Assembly: GCF_035825295.1 (NCBI RefSeq)
Contig: NZ_JAYMGI010000002.1
Location: 4,469,001-4,533,000 of the forward strand
Source: Actinacidiphila sp. DG2A-62
GTDB taxonomy: Bacteria > Actinomycetota > Actinomycetes > Streptomycetales > Streptomycetaceae
Direction: 5' to 3'
Length of the DNA: 64,000 nt
In this document: one piece after another, positions 54,601-63,514 of the stretch
How positions within the stretch are numbered: the stretch's first letter is position 1
Layout of the letters: each line of letters starts with the position of its first letter
The notes under the pieces: model-generated
What the model was told of the DNA's origin: nothing
What the model saw: the letters and a program-made list of their open reading frames with translations, nothing else
Database searches by the model: none
Position numbers and translations under genes: made by a program

Positions 54601-54740
54601 CCGCGGGCAGCCACCACCCGCCGCGGGCGGCCACCACCCACCGCGGGCGGCCACCACCCACCGCGGGCGGCCACCACCCACCGCGGGCGGCCACCACCCA
54701 CCGCGGGCGGCCACCACCCACCGCGGGCGGCCACCACCCA
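54601..54740. repeat. 20-bp tandem repeat array, seven copies
   Basis: The unit ccgcgggcggccaccaccca is repeated head to tail from 54601. Six copies (54621-54740) are identical and the first carries two changes; partial units precede it from about 54590. The array lies between the convergent quinone oxidoreductase and secreted-protein genes. The unit is not a multiple of three and has no unique spacers, so it is not coding and not CRISPR. Confidence 0.92.
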
Positions 54741-54784
54741 CCGCGCAGGAGGTGCCGCCCGAACTGCCGGGCCCCCCGCTCCCT

Positions 54785-55935
54785 CTACGCCCGCCGCAGC
54801 CGCCACCCCAGGAACCCGATGCCGAGCCCGACCAGCGCCAGCCCCGCGCCGAGCGGCAGCACCCGCAACACCCTGCGGGCCGGCGCGTAGAGCGGTTCGG
54901 CCTGCTCGTCCCCCGCGGGCTGCGCCACCGGCGCCCCGGACGTCGCGGGCGCCGGGCCCGCGTCCGGCGCCTCCGGCACCGGCACGAACGACGGCTCCCG
55001 CCCCCGCGGCGGCGCGTACGGCCCGATCACCCGCCCGGGCGCGGCCGTCCTCCGCCCGGCCCCCGCGCCGCCGCGCCCGCCCGCCGGCGTCGACGACCCC
55101 GCCGTCCCCGTCCCCCGCCCGCCGTCCTGCGCCTTCCCGTGCCCCCCGCCCGGCGTCCCCGACGGTACGGCCCCGCTCGTCTGTGGCTGATCCGCCCCGG
55201 CCGTCCCCCTCCCCCCGCCTGCGGGGCCCCCACCCCGGCCCCGGGCTTCCAGGGCAGCACCGGCGGGAGTCGCGGCGGGCCGACCACGGGACGCGGCGGG
55301 GTCGGCAGCGGCGGCAGCGTGATGTGGGGGAGCACCGGGCCCACCGGGCCGGGGTCGGGAGCGTCCGCGGACCCGGCGTGGTGCGTCGGGCCGGCGGAGT
55401 CCGGGGAGCCGGACGGCCCGGGCCGACCCGTCCCGTCACCTCGGCCCGATCCGCTCGGTCGGCCTGATCCGCTCGGTCGGCCCGAGTCGTCGGCCTGGTC
55501 GGAATGGCCGGAGTGGCCGGAGCCGCTTGCCGGGCCGCTTGCCGATCCACCTGCCGAGCCGTCCGCCGAGCCGTCCGCCGAGCCGGAGCCGTCCGCCGAC
55601 GCCGAGCCTGAGCCGTGGGACGGGGCGGGGTCGCTCGGGCCACCGGGCCGGCCGGGTTCGCCGGCCTGGTCCGAGCGGTCGGGGTGCTCCGCGGTGCCGG
55701 CGCGCCCGGCGTCCCCCGCGGCGTCCGGATGCGGCCGGGCGACCGGACGGGGCAGGCGCTCGGTGTCGGCGGCCGCGGGGGCCGGCGCGTGCTCGGCGAG
55801 GGCGGGGGACGCCGGGGCCAGCACGAGCACCGCCGCGACCACGGTCCACGCCCCCGCCGCGGTCGCCGCACGACCGCCCGCTGCCCACCGCACGCGTCCC
55901 CGCCTCCCGCCGACTGTCCGTCGGCCCAGCGTCAC
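54785..55935 (-). pseudogene. Secreted, C-terminally membrane-anchored Pro/Ser/Gly-rich protein, frame broken
   Basis: Leftward from 55935 the protein starts with a signal peptide (basic N-terminus, then TAAGAWTVVAAVLVLAPASPALA). A long Ser/Gly/Asp/Pro region follows and PVLPHITLPPLPTPPRPVVG. Near 55205-55220, in a gggggaggggga run, the natural frame changes. It continues ADQPQTSGAVPSGTPGGG, AAPGRVIGPYAPPRGREPSF and a C-terminal helix VLPLGAGLALVGLGIGFLGW with an Arg-Arg tail, ending at 54785. No LPXTG/LAXTG motif was seen before the helix. About 380 residues in all. The function is unknown. Confidence 0.65.
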
Positions 55936-56162
55936 ACGCGGTCACCGGTCCGGCATCCCGAGCCGGTCCGTCCGGGTGGCGGCCCGCCTCCCCGGCCGCC
56001 TCCCCGGCCGCCCGCGACGACCGCCCGCGACGACCGCCGGTCACGCCGCCTGGCGGGATCGCCCGCCGCTGTCCGCGCGGCCGTGCGGACGACGCAGTAT
56101 TCGATCGCTCGTTCGAGTGAAAGCGGGGATCGGTGGGTCGATCGGGCTTGTGGGGGCGGACC

Positions 56163-56186
56163 ATACTCGGTATACATACTGAGTAT
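56163..56186. promoter_or_regulatory. Palindromic operator overlapping the padR start codon
   Basis: Outer arms ATACTC (56163-56168) and GAGTAT (56181-56186), with inner GTAT/ATAC arms, form a 24-bp near-perfect palindrome. It overlaps the ATG at 56185. PadR-family repressors bind such ATAC/GTAT-rich palindromes. Self-repression is inferred. Confidence 0.75.
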
Positions 56187-56874
56187 GTCGATCCGTCACG
56201 GCCTGCTGGCCCTCCTCGAACAGGGGCCGCGCTACGGCTTCCAGCTCCGCACCGAGTTCGAGTCCCGCACCGGCTCCACCTGGCCGCTGAACGTGGGGCA
56301 GGTGTACACCACGCTCTCGCGGCTGGAACGCGACGGACTCGTCGTGCCCGGCGGGGAGGACGAGGCGGGCCACGCGCTCTACGAGATCACCGAGCGCGGG
56401 CGGGCCGAGCTGCGCGACTGGTACGCCAGTCCGGTGGACCGGGCCAACCCGCCGCGCAACGAGCTGGCCATCAAGCTCGCGATGGCCGTCGGCTCGCCCG
56501 ATGTGGACGTGCGCGCGGTCATCCAGGCGCAGCGCATGCACACGATCAAGGCCATGCAGGACTACACCCGGCTCAAGGCGCAGGCCATGGAGGCGGTGAC
56601 ACGGGGAGACACCGCCCTCGACCGGGACGACGTGGCCTGGCAGCTGGTCCTGGACCAGCTGATCTTCCAGGCGGAGGCCGAGGCGCGCTGGCTCGACCAC
56701 TGCGAGACCCGGCTGGCCCGGCTCGCCGCGCTGGGACCGGCCCGGCCGTCGACCACCGGCTCGGCCGCCGCGCCGGCGGCGCCACCCGCGCCCGCCGCAC
56801 CACCGCTGTCCGCGCCCGCGTCGGCCGCGCCGGGACGCCTCCGGCGCGGCGGCCGAGCCGGACGCCCGGACTGA
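56185..56874 (+). CDS. PadR family transcriptional regulator
   Basis: 229 residues. The PadR winged helix has MSIRHGLLALLEQGPRYGFQ, LRTEFESRTGSTWPLNVGQV, YTTLSRLERDGLVVPGGEDE. The C-terminal dimerisation domain (Vir_act_alpha_C type, about 95-180) follows, then a Pro/Ala-rich tail. There is no Shine-Dalgarno sequence; the ATG lies inside a palindrome, suggesting a leaderless or very short leader transcript. The ABC exporter genes 225 bp downstream, same strand, are the likely targets. Confidence 0.9.
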   Translation: MSIRHGLLALLEQGPRYGFQLRTEFESRTGSTWPLNVGQVYTTLSRLERDGLVVPGGEDEAGHALYEITERGRAELRDWYASPVDRANPPRNELAIKLAMAVGSPDVDVRAVIQAQRMHTIKAMQDYTRLKAQAMEAVTRGDTALDRDDVAWQLVLDQLIFQAEAEARWLDHCETRLARLAALGPARPSTTGSAAAPAAPPAPAAPPLSAPASAAPGRLRRGGRAGRPD

Positions 56875-56924
56875 CCGGCGCCCCGACCAGGCGCCCGGCC
56901 ACCCGGCCTCCCTACTCACCCACC

Positions 56925-57060
56925 TGTCCGCCTACCGATCGGCCTACCGATCCGCTTACCGATCGGCCCACTGACCCATCGAGCCACTGACCCACCGACC
57001 CGTCCACCACCCGTCCACCGACCGACCCGCCCATCGACCGAGCGACCGACCATCGCACGC
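56925..57060. repeat. Degenerate ccgatcggc / cgaccgacc repeats before the ABC genes
   Basis: Variants of cctaccgatcgg, cactgaccc and ccgaccgac recur through the 225-bp gap between padR and the ABC ATPase gene. No gene is visible. They look like eroded tandem repeats similar to those at 53257-53618. Confidence 0.5.
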
Positions 57061-57099
57061 CACGCACCGACCCGCAGGCACTCGCAGGGGGAACCGCCC

Positions 57100-57918
57100 A
57101 TGTCCAGCCAGTCCACGCCGCCGTCACAGCCCACACCGCCCACGCCACGCGGCACACCGGAGTCCGCGGCGACGCCGCCCGCGGCCGGCGCGGGCCCGCA
57201 GCCGGTGCTCCGGCTGGCCGGGTTGACCCGGGTGCACGGCAGCGGCGCCACCGAGGTGCACGCGCTGCGCGGCATCGACCTGGACGTGTTCCCGGGCGAA
57301 CTCGTCGCCGTGATGGGTCCCTCGGGCTCGGGGAAGTCCACCCTGCTGACCATCGCGGGCGGGCTCGACCTGCCCACGTCCGGCCAGGTGGTGGTCGAGG
57401 GCACCGACCTGACCCGCGCCACCCGCAAGGAGATGGCGGCGCTGCGGCGGCGCAGCATCGGCTACGTCTTCCAGGACTACAACCTGATCCCGGCCCTCAC
57501 CGCGGCGGAGAACGTGGCGCTCCCCCGCGAGCTGGACGGGACGAGCGCGCGCCGGGCGCGCCGGGAGGCGCTGGCCGCGCTGGAGGAGATGGGCCTCGGC
57601 CACCTGGCCGACCGCTTCCCCGACGAGATGTCCGGCGGCCAGCAACAGCGGGTGGCGATCGCCCGCGCCCTGGTCGGCGACCGCCGCCTGGTGCTGGCCG
57701 ACGAGCCGACCGGCGCGCTGGACTCCGAGACCGGCGAGGCGGTGCTCGCGCTGCTGCGCACCCGCTGCGACGCGGGCGCCGCCGGTGTGCTGGTCACCCA
57801 CGAGCCGCGGTTCGCGGCCTGGGCGGACCGGGTGGTCTTCCTGCGGGACGGCGCGGTCGTCGACATGACGCTGCGCTCCTCCGCGGAGTCGCTGCTCACC
57901 GGCGGGGCGACGTCATGA
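57100..57918 (+). CDS. ABC transporter ATP-binding protein, MacB/LolD type
   Basis: 272 residues. A Pro/Thr-rich N-terminus of about 35 residues precedes the ATPase: Walker A GPSGSGKST, Q-loop YVFQDYNLIPALTAAENVAL, signature MSGGQQQRVAIARAL, Walker B RLVLADEPTGALDS, H-loop LVTHEPRFA. It powers the overlapping FtsX-type permease (ATGA). Such pairs export peptides, lipids or drugs or act as signalling complexes; the cargo is unknown. Downstream of padR, which may repress it. Confidence 0.93.
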   Translation: MSSQSTPPSQPTPPTPRGTPESAATPPAAGAGPQPVLRLAGLTRVHGSGATEVHALRGIDLDVFPGELVAVMGPSGSGKSTLLTIAGGLDLPTSGQVVVEGTDLTRATRKEMAALRRRSIGYVFQDYNLIPALTAAENVALPRELDGTSARRARREALAALEEMGLGHLADRFPDEMSGGQQQRVAIARALVGDRRLVLADEPTGALDSETGEAVLALLRTRCDAGAAGVLVTHEPRFAAWADRVVFLRDGAVVDMTLRSSAESLLTGGATS

Positions 57919-60851
57919 GCCCGACCACGGAGGAGACATCGCGCGCCGCGGCCGGCGGCGGCCCGAGCGGCGGGCCCGGCGGCGGACTCCGGCCGGGCGG
58001 CGGCAGGCTGTCGTCCTGGCGGGTGGCGATCAGGATCGCCCGCCGCGACGCCTGGCGGAACAAGGGCCGCAGCCTGATGGTGCTGGCCATGATCGCGCTG
58101 CCGATCGTCGGAGTCAGCGCGGCCGACGTCACCATCCGCAGCTCCGAGCTCACCGCGGAACAGAAGATCACCCGGGACATGGGCGCCGCCGACGCGCGCC
58201 TGACCAGCGCGTACCTGGGCCCGCAGCCGGTGTTCCAGTCGCCGGACGGCAACGAGACGCGGCCCGCGCACGACAGCGGCGACGACTCGGACGGCGCGGA
58301 GGCGGGCGAGCCGGCGCCCGTCGACCTCAAGGCGGCGATCCCGGCCGGCGCGCACTGGATCACCGACCAGCAGAGCTGGGTCCAGATGCACACCAAGAGC
58401 GGCCTGCTGAGCACCGAGGTCCGTGAGCTGAAGGCCGACGACCCGACGGCCGAGGGCATCACGCGCCTGACCAAGGGCCGCTTCCCCGCCGCGCCCGACG
58501 AGGTGATGGCCACCGCCGAGTTTCTCAGGTCCAGCGGGCTGCACCTCGGCTCGTCGGTCAGCGCCTACGGGTTCGACCGCTCCTACCGGATCGTCGGCGC
58601 GTACGAACTGCCCAGCGACCTGAAGGCGACGCAACTCGACGCGCTGCCCGGCGCGTTCATCACGCCGTACGAGACGGCGCGCAAGGCGGCCGGCGCCGAC
58701 GCGTCCTCCGACGACCTCAGCTACCTGCTCTCGGTCGGGCGCGACTTCAGCTGGCCGATGGTCCAGCAGGCCAACACCCGCGGCGTGACCGTGGTGTCGC
58801 GCGCGGTCCTGCTGCACCCGCCGGCCCGCGACCAGGTGCCGCTGTACAGGGCACAGGGCACGCAGGACCTGGTGACGCAGAGCGGTGCGAAGCGGGCCGC
58901 GGCGGTGGCCATAGCGGCGACCATCGCGGGACTGTCGGTGCTGGAGATCTGCCTGCTGGCCGGTCCGGCGTTCGCGGTGGGCGCCCGCAGGTCCCGGCGC
59001 CAGCTCGGCCTGGTCGGCGCCAACGGCGGCGACCGCCGGCACATCAGGGCGATCGTGCTCTCCGGCGGTCTGGTGATCGGCGCGGTCGCCGCGGTGGTCG
59101 GCACCCTGCTGGGCCTCCTGCTCACCGTGGCGCTGCGCGGAGCGCTGGAGGACTACGTGGGCTCGCGGTTCGGCGGGCTCACCCTGCGCCCGCTGGAGCT
59201 GCTCGGCATCTCCGCCCTCGCGGTGCTCACCGGCGTGCTCGCGGCGATCGTGCCCGCGATCACCGCGTCCCGGCAGAGCGTGCTGTCCTCGCTGACCGGC
59301 CGCCGCGGTGTGCGGCACGCCAACCGGGTGCTGCCGTTCATCGGGGTCGGCGCGATCGTGCTGGGCGGTGCCATCGCCCTCTACGGGTCGGTGCGCACCG
59401 ACGACAATCTGGTGGTCGCGGCCGGTTCGGCGATCGCCGAGCTGGGGATGGTCGCGGTCACGCCGACGCTGGTCGGGATGGCGGGCCGGCTCGGCCGCTG
59501 GCTGCCGCTGTCCCCGCGGCTGGCGCTGCGCGACGCGGTGCGCAACCGCGGCCGCACGGCCCCGGCGGTGGCGGCGGTGCTGGCCGCGGTGGCCGGCACG
59601 GTCGCGGTGGCCACCTACGCGGCCAGCTCCGACCGGCAGGACCGGGACGACTACCACGCCAGGGCGCCGCGCGGGGTGTACGTGGTGAGCACCGGCAGCA
59701 ACCAGGGCCGGGACCTGCCCGCGGTGCGCGCGGCGGTGCAGAAGCGGCTGCCGGTCTCGGGCCGCGCCGATGTCTCGCGGCTCGCGGTCGGCTCGCGGAT
59801 CTGCGACATGTACAGCTCGCAGCCCGGCTGCGGCGCGGTGGAGGCGCTGGTGCCCAAGGCCAACCAGTGCCCGAGCCAGGCCGAAGACGGAGTGGCGTCC
59901 CTGAGCCTGGCGCAGCGCCGGGCGCTGGTGTCGGACTGGCGCTGCGCCTTCGACACGGGCAATGCGGCGATCAGCACCGAGGGCAACATCCTGGTGGGCG
60001 GACCGGCCGTCCTGCACGCGCTGGGCGTGCGCGACGGTGCGGCCGAGCGCGCGCTGGCCCGCGGCGAGAGCGTGCTGTTCGACCGCGCCGAGCTGGACCA
60101 CGGCACTTTGCGGCTGCAGATCGACCCGGACGAGAACACGGGCGGGGCGCAGGACGGGAAGCTGCCGCCCGGGGCGCGGATCGTCGCGCTGCCGGTCCAC
60201 CTGAGCACCGCGCACCGGCCGTACGGCATCGCGGCGGTGCTGCCGCAGCGGGCCGTCGCCTCGGCCGGGCTGCGCGCGGTGCCGCTGGGCTCGCTGTTCA
60301 CCACCTCGCGGATGCCCACCGACGAGCAGCGGCAGGCGCTCAGCTCCGACCTGGCGAAGATCGGCACCGACGCGGACACGTATCTGGAACGCGGCTACCA
60401 GTCGCAGGACGGTGTGGTGCTGCTGGCGCTGACGATCTTCGCCGGGCTGGTGACGGTCGGCGCGGCCGGCATCGCCACCGGCCTGGCCCAGGCGGACGCC
60501 GAACCGGACCTGCGCACGCTCGCCGCGATCGGCGCGGAGCCGCGGGTGCGGCGCACGCTGTCCGGCTTCCAGTCCGGGGTGGTCGCGGCGATGGGGGTGG
60601 TGCTCGGCACCGTCGCGGGCGTGGTGCCCGCGGTGGGGCTGCGCCGCGCCGAGCGGCACCACGAGTGGGACTACTACCACCAGACGGTCGACAGGGGCTG
60701 GGGCGGCGCCGGCGACATCCCGCACGTCCCGGTGGTGCTGCCCTGGACGACCATGGCCATGCTGGTCGTCGCGGTGCCGGTGGGGGCCGCGCTGCTGGCG
60801 GCCCTGGTCACGCGCTCGCGTACCGAAATAGCCCGCCGGGCGGAGGCCTAG
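57915..60851 (+). CDS. ABC transporter permease, FtsX/MacB family
   Basis: 978 residues. A cytoplasmic N-terminus leads to a first helix (SLMVLAMIALPIVGVSAADV) and a large extracytoplasmic domain (about 75-320). FtsX-like helices follow (about 325-460; AVAIAATIAGLSVLEICLLA, LVIGAVAAVVGTLLGLLLTV), then two central helices near 475-515. A second extracytoplasmic domain with three Cys (SRICDMYSSQPGCGAVEAL, WRCAFDTG) and C-terminal helices (about 830-965) complete it. The long duplicated form is common in actinomycetes. The start overlaps the ATPase stop (ATGA). Confidence 0.92.
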   Translation: MSPTTEETSRAAAGGGPSGGPGGGLRPGGGRLSSWRVAIRIARRDAWRNKGRSLMVLAMIALPIVGVSAADVTIRSSELTAEQKITRDMGAADARLTSAYLGPQPVFQSPDGNETRPAHDSGDDSDGAEAGEPAPVDLKAAIPAGAHWITDQQSWVQMHTKSGLLSTEVRELKADDPTAEGITRLTKGRFPAAPDEVMATAEFLRSSGLHLGSSVSAYGFDRSYRIVGAYELPSDLKATQLDALPGAFITPYETARKAAGADASSDDLSYLLSVGRDFSWPMVQQANTRGVTVVSRAVLLHPPARDQVPLYRAQGTQDLVTQSGAKRAAAVAIAATIAGLSVLEICLLAGPAFAVGARRSRRQLGLVGANGGDRRHIRAIVLSGGLVIGAVAAVVGTLLGLLLTVALRGALEDYVGSRFGGLTLRPLELLGISALAVLTGVLAAIVPAITASRQSVLSSLTGRRGVRHANRVLPFIGVGAIVLGGAIALYGSVRTDDNLVVAAGSAIAELGMVAVTPTLVGMAGRLGRWLPLSPRLALRDAVRNRGRTAPAVAAVLAAVAGTVAVATYAASSDRQDRDDYHARAPRGVYVVSTGSNQGRDLPAVRAAVQKRLPVSGRADVSRLAVGSRICDMYSSQPGCGAVEALVPKANQCPSQAEDGVASLSLAQRRALVSDWRCAFDTGNAAISTEGNILVGGPAVLHALGVRDGAAERALARGESVLFDRAELDHGTLRLQIDPDENTGGAQDGKLPPGARIVALPVHLSTAHRPYGIAAVLPQRAVASAGLRAVPLGSLFTTSRMPTDEQRQALSSDLAKIGTDADTYLERGYQSQDGVVLLALTIFAGLVTVGAAGIATGLAQADAEPDLRTLAAIGAEPRVRRTLSGFQSGVVAAMGVVLGTVAGVVPAVGLRRAERHHEWDYYHQTVDRGWGGAGDIPHVPVVLPWTTMAMLVVAVPVGAALLAALVTRSRTEIARRAEA

Positions 60852-60876
60852 CGAGTCGGTGCGGGACAATGGGCGT

Positions 60877-61440
60877 ATGGAGATGCCGATGAACGAACGC
60901 TCGCCTGAAGGCGCTCAGAATCCGCAGAACACGCACGTCCTGGTCGTCGGCCCCGACGGGATGGCGCTCGGCGGCGGCGCCGCCGAGGGCGAGGAGCCGC
61001 GCGAGGTGCCGGTGACGGAGATGGTCGAGCAGCCGGCCAAGGTGATGCGTATCGGCAGCATGATCAAGCAGCTCCTGGAGGAAGTGCGCGCGGCGCCTCT
61101 GGACGAGGCGAGCCGGGTGCGGCTGAAGGAGATCCACGCCAGCTCGGTCAAGGAACTGGAGGCCGGGCTGGCGCCGGAGCTGGTCGAGGAGCTGGAGCGG
61201 CTGTCGCTGCCGTTCATGGACGACAGCGTTCCCTCCGACGCGGAGCTGCGGATCGCCCAGGCCCAGCTCGTCGGCTGGCTGGAAGGGCTCTTCCACGGCA
61301 TCCAGACGGCGCTGTTCGCCCAGCAGATGGCGGCGCGGGCCCAGCTGGAGCAGATGCGCAGGGCGCTGCCGCCGGGCATGGGCGGCCACGAGGACGACGC
61401 CGCGGACTCCCCCCAGACCCGCTCGGGCCCCTACCTGTAG
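60877..61440 (+). CDS. bpa: Bacterial proteasome activator Bpa/PafE
   Basis: 187 residues. A disordered N-terminus is followed by a four-helix domain (about 50-165; EMVEQPAKVMRIGSMIKQLL, RVRLKEIHASSVKELEAGLA, LVEELERLSLPFMDDSVPSD, IAQAQLVGWLEGLFHGIQTA). It ends with Gly-Pro-Tyr-Leu, matching the C-terminal G-x-Y-L tail that docks into the 20S proteasome (GQYL in mycobacteria). It forms ATP-independent rings that open the proteasome gate. The ATG at 60877 was preferred; a GTG at 60859 adds six residues. Confidence 0.9.
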   Translation: MEMPMNERSPEGAQNPQNTHVLVVGPDGMALGGGAAEGEEPREVPVTEMVEQPAKVMRIGSMIKQLLEEVRAAPLDEASRVRLKEIHASSVKELEAGLAPELVEELERLSLPFMDDSVPSDAELRIAQAQLVGWLEGLFHGIQTALFAQQMAARAQLEQMRRALPPGMGGHEDDAADSPQTRSGPYL

Positions 61441-61474
61441 CCGACCGGTGGCCGGGGCCGGAACCGACCGGAGG

Positions 61475-63151
61475 TCAGTTCGCTCCCTTGCCCGTCGACA
61501 CCCAGATGGTGATCTTGCCGTCCTTCTTCGGGTCGTAGTCGTCGAGGTACTTGGGGTTCTGGTCGGTGACGGTGCCCTTGCCCCACTGCTGCTCGTCGAC
61601 GTGCTTGATCTGGTAGGGCCAGCCCGCGGCCTGGAAGCAGGCGACGACCGAGTCGACGTAGATGAGGCTGACGTTCGGCATCGTGACGACGTTCGGCTTG
61701 TCGGGGTTGATCAGGCTGTTGTGGGCGTTGGTGCACTGGTCGGTGGGGATGGTGCGGCTCTGGTCGCCCTGGACGATGTCGTTCGCGCCGGTGGTGCTGG
61801 TCGGCTCGGCCGAGGTGGAGGCGGAGACCGAGGGGGTCGCCGGGCCGCTGCTGGAGTCGCCGCCGGCCTTGTCGTCGCCGCCGCCCCCGCCGGACATCGC
61901 GACGATGATCACGATGATCACCGCGATGGCGGCGACGGCGACCACCGAGCCGACCACGACCGAGGTGTTCGGGCCGCGGCCGCCGCCCCCGCCGGAGCGC
62001 TGCTGCGGGATCGGTGCCGGGCTCGGCGCCAAATTGTAGGCCGGGGTGGTGGGCGGCGGGGTCTGCGCACCGCCCTGGTTGGGGTAGCCGTAGGCGGAGG
62101 GCGGCGGCGTCGAGGGGCCGTACGGGCTCGGCGTCGGCGCGTAGGGGGTCTGGATGTGCGGCGGCGGGGTCTGCACCGGGCCGGGCGCGGACGGGAAGAC
62201 GGCGGCCGCGACGCCCTCGCCGCGGTTGCCCGTGGCGGCCGGGCCGGAGATCACCGGCATCGTGCCCCGCGCGGTGGCGGCGTGCACGCGGTCGGTCTCG
62301 TCGTGCATGGCGTCGGCGGTCGGGAAGCGCTCGGCGGGGTTCTTGCGCAGCGCGCGGGCGACCAGCGCGTCCACCGCCGGGCCCAGCGCCCGGTTGAAGG
62401 AGGACGGCGCCGGCGGCGTCTCCTGCACGTGCTGGTAGGCCATCGCCAGCGGCGAGTCCGCGTCGAACGGCAGTCGCCCGGTGAGCAGTTCGAAGAGCAT
62501 GCAGCCGACCGAGTACAGGTCGGAGCGCTCGTCGACGCCGCGGCCCAGCGCCTGTTCGGGGGAGAGGTACTGCGGTGTGCCGACGACCATGCCGGTCTGC
62601 GTCATCGAGGTCACGCCGGACTGCATGGCGCGGGCGATGCCGAAGTCCATCACCTTGACCACGCCGCGCTTGGTGATCATCACGTTGCCCGGCTTGATGT
62701 CGCGGTGCACCAGGCCCATCTCGTGGCTGACCGCGAGCGCCGCCAGCACGTCGCCGGTGATCTTCAGCGCCTTGTCCGCGGGCATGGCGCCGTACTGGGC
62801 GATGTCGGCGGCCAGCACGTCGCCGAGCGGCTTGCCCTCGACGTACTCCATGACGATGTACGGCACGACCTGGCCGTCGATCGCGTCCTCGCCGGAGTCG
62901 AAGACCGAGACGATGTTGGTGTGGTTGAGTTTGGCCACCGACTGGGCCTCGCGCCGGAAGCGCTCGCGGAAGGACTGCTCGTTGCCCAGGTTGGTGTGGA
63001 GGGTCTTGACCGCCACCGGCCGGTCCAGCACCGTGTCGTGTGCCAGGTGCACGGACGCCATGCCACCCTGGCCCAGGAGATCGCGCAGTACGTACCGCCC
63101 GCCGCCCACCGAGCGCCCCGTGTATCCGCCCTGTGCGGCGTCCCCGCTCAT
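61475..63151 (-). CDS. Serine/threonine protein kinase with a PASTA-like domain
   Basis: 558 residues. Kinase domain (about 18-285): GQGGMASVHLA, PVAVKTL, HRDIKPGNVMI, DFGIARA, GTPQYLSPEQALG. A Pro/Thr/Gln-rich linker (about 295-385) leads to one transmembrane helix (about 395-418, VVVGSVVAVAAIAVIIVIIV). A single C-terminal PASTA-like domain follows (VVTMPNVSLIYVDSVVACFQ, GKITIWVSTGK). It resembles PknB but is a separate receptor kinase. The ATG at 63151 was chosen as the only good start before the GGGRYVL kinase beginning. A perfect inverted repeat lies 21-40 bp upstream. Confidence 0.92.
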   Translation of the reverse strand: MSGDAAQGGYTGRSVGGGRYVLRDLLGQGGMASVHLAHDTVLDRPVAVKTLHTNLGNEQSFRERFRREAQSVAKLNHTNIVSVFDSGEDAIDGQVVPYIVMEYVEGKPLGDVLAADIAQYGAMPADKALKITGDVLAALAVSHEMGLVHRDIKPGNVMITKRGVVKVMDFGIARAMQSGVTSMTQTGMVVGTPQYLSPEQALGRGVDERSDLYSVGCMLFELLTGRLPFDADSPLAMAYQHVQETPPAPSSFNRALGPAVDALVARALRKNPAERFPTADAMHDETDRVHAATARGTMPVISGPAATGNRGEGVAAAVFPSAPGPVQTPPPHIQTPYAPTPSPYGPSTPPPSAYGYPNQGGAQTPPPTTPAYNLAPSPAPIPQQRSGGGGGRGPNTSVVVGSVVAVAAIAVIIVIIVAMSGGGGGDDKAGGDSSSGPATPSVSASTSAEPTSTTGANDIVQGDQSRTIPTDQCTNAHNSLINPDKPNVVTMPNVSLIYVDSVVACFQAAGWPYQIKHVDEQQWGKGTVTDQNPKYLDDYDPKKDGKITIWVSTGKGAN

Positions 63152-63171
63152 CTGTACCGCTACCCCCTGGA

Positions 63172-63191
63172 AGTCTGTTTTGGGACAGACT
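63172..63191. promoter_or_regulatory. Inverted repeat in the 5' region of the PASTA kinase gene
   Basis: AGTCTGT (63172-63178) and ACAGACT (63185-63191) are a perfect 7-bp inverted repeat around six bases, 21-40 bp upstream of the kinase ATG. It may be an operator or an RNA hairpin near the ribosome-binding site. The rest of the 363-bp divergent gap (63152-63514) holds no gene. Confidence 0.6.
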
Positions 63192-63514
63192 CGTCCCCGA
63201 GCTTGCCCGCCAAGTCTGGCCCATCGCACGGACACGTCAAGTTCGTTGACCATCTCGTCACCTGATGCGCATCGACCCCGCACAAGGCCGGGACGCTGCT
63301 GTGACATGCCGGTGACGGGGGCCGCGGGGGTGCCGGGAGGGGGCCGGAAGTCGTCGCCGGGCCGTGCCCGAAGCGGCCCGCGGGGCTGTGGACGGAGCTT
63401 TCGGGGGCAGGAAAAGCGGTACGGTGGCGCACCAGGGACGTTGCGCCCGAGGCGGTGCCGGAGCGGGACCTGGCGATGCCGGAACGACCGACGGACGAAC
63501 GACGGCGAGGACTG

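Noticed and set aside
54601..54740. Possible CRISPR array
   Set aside because: The 20-bp units are head to tail without unique spacers, and no cas genes are nearby.
57477..60869. 1130-codon leftward open frame
   Set aside because: Antisense to the ABC genes, Arg/His/Gln-rich shadow; the permease on the other strand has real helices and family motifs.
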